16,282 bases of DNA from Cyclobacteriaceae bacterium (lineage in GTDB: Bacteria; Bacteroidota; Bacteroidia; Cytophagales; Cyclobacteriaceae). A model generated the notes under the pieces. It did not search any database. It was not told the origin of the DNA and saw only the letters and a program-made list of their open reading frames with translations. Below, one piece after another: positions 1-6,322 of this stretch. The translations under genes were made by a program, and so were the position numbers. The DNA is taken from NCBI GenBank assembly GCA_029882675.1, contig JAOUKJ010000028.1, positions 1-16,282 of the forward strand, given 5' to 3'. Each line of letters begins with the position of its first letter. Position 1 is the stretch's first letter.

Positions 1-250
1 CATAGATATAGCCTTCATCAGTGATATAGTTGACAAACCAGGATATTTCATCAGCATGGGCCTCAATCACTACTTTGTATTTAGCGTCCGGGTTAATAAC
101 GCCAACGGCCGTGCCGTACGTATCAGTAAAGAAGTCATCTGTATATGGTTTAATATAATCGAGCCATATTTTCTGTCCACTACTTTCAAATCCAGTGGGA
201 GAAGCATTGTTCAGGTATTCGAATAGGAATTTTTTATTTTTTTTGCTCAT
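1..250 (-). CDS. M42-family metallopeptidase (glutamyl aminopeptidase/endoglucanase-like), 5' part only
   Basis: The first 83 residues of a cytosolic zinc aminopeptidase are present; the rest lies beyond the left edge. The ATG is the complement of 248-250 and follows the carboxylase stop codon by 12 bp, so the two genes are probably one transcript. Visible family marks are the N-terminal NNASPTGFE (about residues 14-22) and IEAHADEISWFV (62-73), which holds the first metal-ligand His65 and Asp67 in the H-A-D signature of M42 peptidases. Members of this family trim N-terminal residues from peptides as large tetrahedral assemblies in the cytoplasm; no signal peptide is present here. The remaining ligands cannot be seen, so whether this copy is catalytically intact is unknown. 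Confidence 0.85.
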   Translation of the reverse strand, partial: MSKKNKKFLFEYLNNASPTGFESSGQKIWLDYIKPYTDDFFTDTYGTAVGVINPDAKYKVVIEAHADEISWFVNYITDEGYIY

Positions 251-262
251 AGCTTATCGTTT

Positions 263-1852
263 TTACAAAGGTATGTTGCCGTGCTTTTTCTTCGGCAGAT
301 TATCCACTTTATTTTCCAGCATTTTAAATCCCCTGATCAGTTTTTTTCTTGTCTCTCCGGGCATAATCACCTCATCGACATAACCCCGGTGGGCCGCACG
401 GTATGGATTGGCGAATTTCTGCGTGTATTCCGCTATTTTTTCCTGTAGTTTGGCTTCCGGATTATCTGCTTCTGCTATTTCTCGCTTAAAAATGATTTCA
501 GCAGCACCCTTTGCCCCCATAACGGCAATTTCGGCTGTTGGCCAGGCAAAATTGAGGTCGGCACCAATATGTTTGGAGTTCATCACATCATAAGCACCTC
601 CATATGCTTTTCGGGTAATCACAGTGATACGCGGCACTGTAGCTTCACAAAAAGCATAAAGCAGTTTTGCTCCATTGATAATTATTCCATTCCATTCCTG
701 GTCTGTGCCAGGCAAAAAACCCGGAACATCTTCAAAGACGAGTAAAGGAATATTGAAACTATCACAGAACCTGACAAACCTGGCTGCTTTTGCACTGGCA
801 TGAATATCCAACACACCGGCCAGTTCTGCGGGCTGATTGCCCACAATACCGATACTCCTTCCAGCCAGACGTGCAAAACCCACCACAATGTTTCCGGCAA
901 ACTTTTCGTGCACTTCAAAAAAACTGTCTTTATCAACTATCGGATGAATGACTTCCCTGATGTCATAAGGTAAATGCGGATCCTCCGGTACCACACGATC
1001 AAGTGCTGAAATATAATCCTGCTCCCCGCCCTCCCAGATCAGTACAGGTGGCGTATCTTCACAGTTTTGTGGTATGTACCCCAGTAGTTTTCTGATGCCT
1101 TCGATACATTCTACTTCTGAAGGGCAACTAAAATGCGTCACACCTGATTTTTCAGAATGCGTTGAGGCTCCCCCCAGTTCTTCAGAAGTCACATCCTCAT
1201 GGGTTACGGTTTTCACCACACTGGGCCCGGTGACAAACATGTAGGCCGTATGTTCCACCATAAAGATAAAATCCGTAATGGCAGGAGAATATACGGCTCC
1301 TCCTGCGCACGGTCCCATGATCGCCGAAATCTGTGGCACTACTCCAGAAGCTCGTGTGTTGCGGTAAAAGATGTCAGCATAGCCGCCCAGCGACACCACA
1401 CCCTCCTGGATACGGGCCCCACCTGAATCATTTAATCCGATGACCGGTGCCCCGTTTTTCATGGCATGCTCCATGATCTTCACGATCTTTTCTGCATGAG
1501 CTTCTGAAAGTGAACCGCCAAATACCGTAAAATCCTGGCTATATACATATATCAGCCGTCCATTGACGGTGCCATAACCCGTGATTACCCCATCGCCAAG
1601 GTAATATTGTTTGTCCAGACCAAAGTCCTTGCTCCGATGCATTACAAATTTTCCAATCTCTTCAAAAGAACCTTCATCCACCAGTAAATCAATTCTTTCC
1701 CGCGCAGTAAGCTTGCCTCTGGCATGCTGTTGCTTTATTCTTTCTTCCCCTCCTCCGGTTAAAGCTTCTGCGTTTTTTCTTTTCAGAATTTCAAAGCGGC
1801 TTTTATTGTTATTGTTCTCCACAGTTACATTATTATCAATTGATGCATTCAA
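263..1852 (-). CDS. pccB: Acyl-CoA carboxylase beta subunit, propionyl-CoA carboxylase type (carboxyltransferase)
   Basis: This is the carboxyltransferase subunit that moves CO2 from carboxybiotin onto an acyl-CoA, most likely propionyl-CoA to give methylmalonyl-CoA. It has 529 residues, normal for the family, and covers both crotonase-fold halves. The N half carries HARGKLTARERI (43-54), SGGARIQEG (143-151) and GPCAGGAVYSP (180-190), the glycine-rich oxyanion loops. The C half carries PGFLPGTDQEWNGII (377-391) and KAYGGAYDVM (415-424). Asp422 in GGAYDVM is the residue known to favour propionyl-CoA over acetyl-CoA in the actinobacterial PccB/AccB pair, and the C-terminal KKHGNIPL is also PccB-like. 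No biotin carboxylase or biotin-carrier gene is visible nearby. There is no in-frame ATG before residue 71, well inside conserved sequence. Translation must therefore start at the TTG at 1850-1852 or the GTG at 1820-1822 (residue 11); upstream of the TTG the frame is closed by TAA at 1859-1861. The M42 peptidase follows 12 bp downstream. Confidence 0.93.
   Translation of the reverse strand: MNASIDNNVTVENNNNKSRFEILKRKNAEALTGGGEERIKQQHARGKLTARERIDLLVDEGSFEEIGKFVMHRSKDFGLDKQYYLGDGVITGYGTVNGRLIYVYSQDFTVFGGSLSEAHAEKIVKIMEHAMKNGAPVIGLNDSGGARIQEGVVSLGGYADIFYRNTRASGVVPQISAIMGPCAGGAVYSPAITDFIFMVEHTAYMFVTGPSVVKTVTHEDVTSEELGGASTHSEKSGVTHFSCPSEVECIEGIRKLLGYIPQNCEDTPPVLIWEGGEQDYISALDRVVPEDPHLPYDIREVIHPIVDKDSFFEVHEKFAGNIVVGFARLAGRSIGIVGNQPAELAGVLDIHASAKAARFVRFCDSFNIPLLVFEDVPGFLPGTDQEWNGIIINGAKLLYAFCEATVPRITVITRKAYGGAYDVMNSKHIGADLNFAWPTAEIAVMGAKGAAEIIFKREIAEADNPEAKLQEKIAEYTQKFANPYRAAHRGYVDEVIMPGETRKKLIRGFKMLENKVDNLPKKKHGNIPL
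266..273 (-). promoter_or_regulatory. Possible -7 box TACCTTTG inside the end of pccB
   Basis: On the minus strand TACCTTTG matches the Bacteroidota -7 consensus TAnnTTTG exactly and ends 15 nt before the ATG of the M42 peptidase. It overlaps the last codons of the carboxylase gene. No TTG -33 element lies at the expected distance, so this may be chance or a weak internal promoter. Confidence 0.2.
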
Positions 1853-1857
1853 ATTTA
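1850..1857 (-). promoter_or_regulatory. Possible -7 box TAAATTTG for the carboxylase gene
   Basis: Minus-strand TAAATTTG fits TAnnTTTG exactly, but it overlaps the TTG candidate start. If it is real, transcription would begin near 1843 and the GTG at 1820-1822 would be the true start, with a leader of about 20 nt. No well-placed -33 TTG is seen, so this is tentative. Confidence 0.2.
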
Positions 1858-1964
1858 TTTAATATGGGCAAGTTATAAATTCTCCTTTGGTTTTTAGTAT
1901 GACCCCGATTTTTATTATAGCCTTATTGCCTCATAAATTAGGGGTTTTCACCTATTGTTAAATG

Positions 1965-1993
1965 TTTGCTGTTTGAACAATGTTTTATATTGT
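1965..1993 (+). promoter_or_regulatory. Candidate promoter for the Ppx/GppA gene
   Basis: TTTG at 1965-1968 and TATATTGT at 1986-1993 are separated by 17 nt. They approximate the Bacteroidota TTTG / TAnnTTTG promoter, with a mismatch at the end of the -7 box. The predicted start point near 2000 leaves a leader of about 18 nt to the ATG at 2018. The call rests on pattern matching alone. Confidence 0.3.
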
Positions 1994-2017
1994 GGCCCTA
2001 TTAAGATCTAAAAACTT

Positions 2018-2953
2018 ATGCAACCTGTCGCCATAATCGATTTGGGCACCAACACGTTCCATCTGCTCATCACTGAGCTAAATGGGTCATACGAAGTGAA
2101 GTTCCGGGCAAGAAGATCTGTTCGTTTGGGACATGAAGGCATGGAAGAAAAACAAATCCATCCGAACGCCCAGGAGCGCGCGTTGAGTGCACTATCCTAT
2201 TTTAAAGGAGTAATCAAGGAAAATAACATCCATGAGGTACATGCTTATGGCACAAGTGCCTTTCGAAATGCCAATAATGGTCGTGTATTTGCACAAAAGA
2301 TTAAAGAAAACACGGGTATTGAAGTAAATATTATTGATGGCGAGCGGGAAGCTGAACTCATCTGTAATGGAGTACGACTGGCCACTGAGATTGAAGATCA
2401 TACCCTCATTGTGGATATTGGTGGTGGCAGTGTAGAGTTTATCATCGCCAATGAAAAGGATGTTCTTTGGAAAAGGAGTTACGAAATTGGAGCCCAGCGA
2501 TTACTACAAATGTTCCACAAAGAAGATCCCATCCACCCTGATGACGTGGACTGTATGGAAACATACCTTTCAAATGAACTTGAAGAACTGTTTATTCAAC
2601 TTCGCAAATACCAAGTTCGTCAAATGGTGGGCGCCTCAGGTACTTTTGATACGCTTTTTGACATTCAACACAGCCGTAATAACAAAAAGACAAATAAAAA
2701 ATCCACTACGGAAGTGCTGGATAAAAATACTTACTGGGAAACACACCGAAAGCTACTTACACTTGACAAGGAAGGTCGCCTGGCCATGAAGGGAATGATA
2801 CCTATGCGGGCGGATATGATCGTTGTAGCAAGCTGTCTGATTTCATTTATTCTAAAAAGGCACCTTATTGAATTAATTAAAACATCAAGGTATGCACTTA
2901 AAGAGGGTGTTTTATATGAGATAATTAACGAGAATGCGTCGGTGAGTATTTAA
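2018..2953 (+). CDS. Ppx/GppA family phosphatase (exopolyphosphatase-like)
   Basis: The 311-residue protein is one ASKHA-fold Ppx/GppA catalytic unit, without the C-terminal HD extension of the long E. coli Ppx and GppA. Visible motifs are the first phosphate loop DLGTNTFHLLI (8-18), YGTSAFRNANNG (77-88), the catalytic-glutamate segment GEREAELI (108-115) and the second phosphate loop VDIGGGSVEFII (132-143). GASGTF (205-210) gives the third glycine-rich turn. Family members cleave terminal phosphate from inorganic polyphosphate or the 5' phosphate of pppGpp; the sequence does not separate the two. The start at 2018 places the DLGTNT motif at the usual distance from the N-terminus. It is cytosolic, with no signal peptide. 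The dehydrogenase follows 33 bp downstream on the same strand. No polyphosphate kinase gene is visible nearby. Confidence 0.9.
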   Translation: MQPVAIIDLGTNTFHLLITELNGSYEVKFRARRSVRLGHEGMEEKQIHPNAQERALSALSYFKGVIKENNIHEVHAYGTSAFRNANNGRVFAQKIKENTGIEVNIIDGEREAELICNGVRLATEIEDHTLIVDIGGGSVEFIIANEKDVLWKRSYEIGAQRLLQMFHKEDPIHPDDVDCMETYLSNELEELFIQLRKYQVRQMVGASGTFDTLFDIQHSRNNKKTNKKSTTEVLDKNTYWETHRKLLTLDKEGRLAMKGMIPMRADMIVVASCLISFILKRHLIELIKTSRYALKEGVLYEIINENASVSI

Positions 2954-2961
2954 TATTTTAA

Positions 2962-2969
2962 TACCTTTG
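2962..2969 (+). promoter_or_regulatory. Perfect -7 box TACCTTTG before the 2-hydroxyacid dehydrogenase
   Basis: TACCTTTG matches TAnnTTTG exactly and sits between ppx and the dehydrogenase. It is followed by CCCC (2970-2973), six A, CC, then GGGG (2982-2985), a small GC hairpin directly before the ATG at 2987. Initiation near 2976 would give a leader of only about 11 nt. No TTG is found at -33. It suggests that the dehydrogenase can be transcribed independently of ppx. Confidence 0.35.
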
Positions 2970-2986
2970 CCCCAAAAAACCGGGGT

Positions 2987-4060
2987 ATGATCCAATACAA
3001 TCTTTTATTTCAATTTTGCTTTGAAGTATTCAGGAAAATAGGCTGTAGCACAACTGATGCTGAACTTGCTTCGAGGGTTTTAATTTCTGCTGATCTGCGT
3101 GGGATAGACTCACACGGTGTAGCCCGGCTGTCGGGTTATGTGCGCCTGTGGGAAGCTGAAAGGATCAATCCCACACCCAATATTCAGGTGGTTCATGAGA
3201 CACCCTCAACAGCTGTCATTGATGGTGATGCCGGATTGGGCCTCGTTGTGGCACCGGCAGCCATGGAAATTGCCATGGAAAAAGCCCGGACCGCAGGTAC
3301 CGGTTGGGTGGCCATCCGGAATTCAAACCATTTTGGTATAGCTGGCTACCATGCCATGATGGCGCTGCAACACGACATGATCGGGATGGCCATGACCAAT
3401 GCCAGCCCCCTCGTGGCGCCCACCTTCAGCAGCGAACGCATGCTGGGTACCAACCCCATAGCGGTGGCCATTCCCGCAAAGGAAGAGCCCCCCTTTGTGG
3501 CTGACTTTGCTACCACTACCGCTGCTAATGGGAAAATGGAAATATTACAACGCAATGATGAACAGGCCCCTGAAGGATGGGTGCAGGACAAAAATGGAAA
3601 CCCCTCCACGAATCCTTATGCTGTAAAAGAGGGGGGCGCATTATTGCCCTTGGGGGGTGATCGCATCCACGGTAGCCATAAAGGATATTGCCTTGGAGCC
3701 ATTGTTGATATCTTTTCAGCCGTGTTTTCCGGAGCTAACTACGGCCCCTGGGCACCCCCATTCGTGAGCTTCCTGTCTCCCCCGGATGATCCTGTCGGAG
3801 AAGGCCTTGGACATTTTTTAGGAGCTATGCGTATTGATGCCTTTCGCCCGGCAGAAGAGTTTAAACAGAATATGGATACCTGGATAAAAAGATTTAGATC
3901 AGCTAAACCAGTCAATGATAACCAAAAAGTCCTGATTCCCGGTGATCCGGAACGCGAAGAAGAAGCGCGGCGAAAAACAGAAGGCATCCCTGTTAATCCA
4001 AAAGTATATCAAGACCTGCTCGGGTTAAAAGAAAAATTCGACCTGAAAGCCCTTTTTTGA
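2987..4060 (+). CDS. Malate/L-lactate dehydrogenase family oxidoreductase (type-2, Ldh2-like)
   Basis: The 357-residue cytosolic protein belongs to the NAD(P)-dependent type-2 malate/L-lactate/ureidoglycolate dehydrogenase family, which is unrelated to Rossmann-type LDH and oxidises 2-hydroxy acids to 2-oxo acids. Signatures are ADLRGIDSHGVARL (35-48), with the conserved DSHG; NSNHFGIAGYHA (112-123), containing the proposed catalytic His115; and TNASPLVAP (137-145). Further marks are LGTNPIAVAIPA (153-164), the cofactor-loop segment GSHKGYCLGAIVDIF (229-243) and the C-terminal PGDPEREEEARRKTEGI (318-334). The length is normal. Substrate (malate, lactate, ureidoglycolate or sulfolactate) cannot be fixed from sequence alone. 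It lies 33 bp after ppx and may be co-transcribed with it, but has its own candidate -7 box. Its stop codon is 8 bp from that of the converging Crp/Fnr gene. Confidence 0.92.
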   Translation: MIQYNLLFQFCFEVFRKIGCSTTDAELASRVLISADLRGIDSHGVARLSGYVRLWEAERINPTPNIQVVHETPSTAVIDGDAGLGLVVAPAAMEIAMEKARTAGTGWVAIRNSNHFGIAGYHAMMALQHDMIGMAMTNASPLVAPTFSSERMLGTNPIAVAIPAKEEPPFVADFATTTAANGKMEILQRNDEQAPEGWVQDKNGNPSTNPYAVKEGGALLPLGGDRIHGSHKGYCLGAIVDIFSAVFSGANYGPWAPPFVSFLSPPDDPVGEGLGHFLGAMRIDAFRPAEEFKQNMDTWIKRFRSAKPVNDNQKVLIPGDPEREEEARRKTEGIPVNPKVYQDLLGLKEKFDLKALF

Positions 4061-4068
4061 ACTGGCGT

Positions 4069-4719
4069 TTACAATTCCTCTTCAATAACTTTTATTTTAT
4101 TTCGCCCCAACTGAATCCTGCCCTGTTTTTCCAGGGCCTTTAATAATCGGGAGATGACTTCCCGGGTAGAGTGCAGGGCATCAGCTATTTCCTGATGGGT
4201 AATCTGTAGGTCGTTTCTGTTGGTCATGGCAGATTTTTCAATGAGGTACCTCCAGAGCCTTTCATCCATCTTCATAAAGGCAATGGAATCGATGGTATAG
4301 AGCAGTTCTTCGTAACGCTGCCGGTAGGTGCCCATAACATAGTTTTTCCAACTTGTATACCTGCTGGACCATTGGTCTATCTTCTCAACAGGTATGCGAA
4401 GCATTACGGTATCTTCATCTGCGATCGCGCGGATACTGCTCCTCTCCTGGGCCATACAACAGGTGAGCGATACGGCACACGTTTCCCCGGGTTTCAGATA
4501 ATACAGAAATAACTCACGCCCTTCCTCATCTTCACGCATGATTCGTACTGTTCCCTTTATAATGAGCGGGACGGACCTGATATATCGCCCTACATCCATG
4601 ACCAGATTCCCCTCAGCGATTTCATCAATAATGCCTACTTCAATCATTTCATCGATAAGCTCCTTTTCCCGCAAATCGATAAAATGTCTACGGATTAGTT
4701 CCTCATTCAGTTCTATCAT
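4069..4719 (-). CDS. Crp/Fnr family transcriptional regulator
   Basis: The 216-residue cytosolic regulator has an N-terminal cyclic-nucleotide-binding-like beta barrel (about 20-115), a long dimer helix (about 118-147) and a C-terminal winged helix. The HTH is at 174-197 (THQEIADALHSTREVISRLL), typical of Crp/Fnr proteins. The barrel lacks an obvious cAMP phosphate-binding cassette. It has instead KPGETCAVSLTCCMA (76-90) with Cys81, Cys87 and Cys88, in a setting I associate with a common Bacteroidota subgroup. These cysteines are not in the N-terminal arrangement of the FNR iron-sulfur cluster, so a redox, sulfur or metal signal is possible but unproven. It is divergent from the M23 peptidase gene across 183 bp and convergent with the dehydrogenase. 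The targets are unknown. Confidence 0.9.
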   Translation of the reverse strand: MIELNEELIRRHFIDLREKELIDEMIEVGIIDEIAEGNLVMDVGRYIRSVPLIIKGTVRIMREDEEGRELFLYYLKPGETCAVSLTCCMAQERSSIRAIADEDTVMLRIPVEKIDQWSSRYTSWKNYVMGTYRQRYEELLYTIDSIAFMKMDERLWRYLIEKSAMTNRNDLQITHQEIADALHSTREVISRLLKALEKQGRIQLGRNKIKVIEEEL

Positions 4720-4822
4720 TTGTAACTAATTCAATACAATAAGAACTCATTTGTTGCTTTTAAGTTCTGTATTTCAAATAATTTTTTAATATTTGTCGTA
4801 AATATATAGCATATTCCGATTT

Positions 4823-4835
4823 AAAGCGTCGCTTT
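4823..4835. repeat. 13-bp perfect palindrome AAAGCG-T-CGCTTT in the divergent intergenic region
   Basis: Two 6-bp arms flank a single central T, within the 183 bp between the Crp/Fnr regulator and the M23 peptidase genes. The position suits an operator for either gene. It does not resemble the usual FNR (TTGAT-N4-ATCAA) or CRP (TGTGA-N6-TCACA) sites. A palindrome this short can arise by chance. Confidence 0.3.
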
Positions 4836-4902
4836 CTTTACTCTTTATGAAGATCGACATTGCGTTTTTGAAACGATTTTTTTGACTATAAACGGATTAG
4901 AC

Positions 4903-6237
4903 ATGAAAAGAAAAGGCCTGATTATTTTTTCAACGGCAATTATTCTGTTATTTATTTCTGTGACATTTTTTGTTTTTTACGCCGGCCCCGCTAATGATCG
5001 GATCACTGGTACTGCCAACATTCTGTCCGAAAACCTTCAGACTGATACCCTTTTTCTTACCACAGAAAAAAGTGTAATAAGAACGCCACACTTCCGGTAT
5101 GGTTTCAATACAGACTCACTCAGGATTATCGAAGGGCAGGTCAAATCCAATGAAAGTGTTTCGGAAATATTGCTTAAGTATGACGTTTCCCATCAGCAGA
5201 TATTCAAACTGGCCTCTTCCACAAAAGATGTCTTTGACGTGAGAAAGATTAATCCGGGAAAAAACTATGCCCTGGTGTATGGAAAGGATTCATCAACGAT
5301 GGTAACAGCCTTTGTGTATGAACCCAGCCGACTGGATTACATTGTTTATCATCTGGGCGACTCCGTTTATGCAGAAAAGAAAGAACGTAAAATAGAGATC
5401 AGGGAACGTACCCTTTCAGGTATCATTACGCACTCCTTATCCGTAACGATGGAAGACCTGGGCGTATCTCAGGAATTGACTAACCGGTTTGTAGATATCT
5501 TTGCCTGGAACATCGATTTTTTCGCATTACAAAAAGGAGATATGTTCAAAATAGTATACAGTGAAAAGCTGGTGGAAGGAGAGGTAGTCGGTCTAAATGA
5601 AATTAAATCTGTCTATTTTCAGCATTTTGGCAATGATTACAGGGCCTTTGCCTTCGACCAGGGGGGAGGCATTGATTACTTTGATGAACAAGGTGTAAAC
5701 CTTCGGAAGACTTTTTTAAAATACCCCGTGGAATTTACCCGTATCAGCTCCCGCTATACACGTAACCGGTTCCATCCCGTGCAAAAAAGATGGAAGGCCC
5801 ATCTGGGTACAGATTTTGCCGCACCCTCCGGAACGCCTATTCGGGCAGCCTCAGAAGGTATAGTCACTGAAGCACAGTACAAAAAATACAATGGCAATTA
5901 TGTAAAAATAAAGCATAATGGTGCCTACAGCACGCAGTACCTGCATATGTCTAAAATTGCCAGCGGTATTAAACATGGCGTAAAAGTAAAACAGGGTCAG
6001 GTGATTGGTTTTGTAGGAGCTACCGGACTGGCCACTGGCAGTCACCTGTGCTATCGGTTCTGGAAAAATGGTGTTCAGGTAGATGGCCTGAAGGTCGAAT
6101 TACCCGCTGCTGAACCGGTGAAGGAAGATTATAAGGAAGATTTTAATGTACTCGTAACCCGGTTTAATCAACAGCTTGACAGCATACAGGCACCGGTAGA
6201 AAAAGAGATATTTATTTCAACAATTTTAAATCCCTGA
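4903..6237 (+). CDS. Membrane-anchored M23 (LytM-type) peptidoglycan endopeptidase
   Basis: Starting at the ATG at 4903, the 444-residue protein begins MKRKG followed by one hydrophobic segment (about 6-27), so it is a signal anchor or signal peptide leading into the periplasm. An in-frame TTG at 4882 would only add seven polar residues and is rejected. Residues about 65-270 form the N-terminal region seen in MepM/YebA-like proteins, including NESVSEILLKYDVS, an OapA/LysM-like stretch. The LytM domain is at about 280-400: RFHPVQKRWKAHLGTDF carries the zinc ligands His300 and Asp304, YLHMS carries His348, and the last motif reads GSHLCYRFWKNG, with His381 and Cys383. The usual H-x-H is therefore H-x-C here, with the third zinc ligand replaced by Cys. 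I believe this variant occurs in other Bacteroidota homologues. The likely role is cleavage of peptide cross-links during wall growth. It is divergent from the Crp/Fnr gene, with the OmpA genes 85 bp downstream. Confidence 0.9.
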   Translation: MKRKGLIIFSTAIILLFISVTFFVFYAGPANDRITGTANILSENLQTDTLFLTTEKSVIRTPHFRYGFNTDSLRIIEGQVKSNESVSEILLKYDVSHQQIFKLASSTKDVFDVRKINPGKNYALVYGKDSSTMVTAFVYEPSRLDYIVYHLGDSVYAEKKERKIEIRERTLSGIITHSLSVTMEDLGVSQELTNRFVDIFAWNIDFFALQKGDMFKIVYSEKLVEGEVVGLNEIKSVYFQHFGNDYRAFAFDQGGGIDYFDEQGVNLRKTFLKYPVEFTRISSRYTRNRFHPVQKRWKAHLGTDFAAPSGTPIRAASEGIVTEAQYKKYNGNYVKIKHNGAYSTQYLHMSKIASGIKHGVKVKQGQVIGFVGATGLATGSHLCYRFWKNGVQVDGLKVELPAAEPVKEDYKEDFNVLVTRFNQQLDSIQAPVEKEIFISTILNP

Positions 6238-6322
6238 CTTATTGTAGTACATTGTAACTTTAAATTTTTGACATTACGATGTGTTTAAAGATTCAGGTAA
6301 TTGTGTCTTTGTATAGTTTGGT

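Noticed and set aside
1199..1426. Plus-strand open frames inside the carboxylase gene
   Set aside because: They are shadows of a long, well-conserved minus-strand coding region.
1903..1948. Imperfect inverted repeat CCCC...GGGG followed by TTTT in the divergent region before the Ppx gene
   Set aside because: The stem is interrupted by mismatches and the loop is long; there is no gene upstream on the plus strand to terminate.
4882..4902. TTG start seven codons upstream of the M23 peptidase ATG
   Set aside because: The ATG at 4903 gives a normal basic N-terminus followed at once by the hydrophobic anchor; the extra residues add nothing recognisable.
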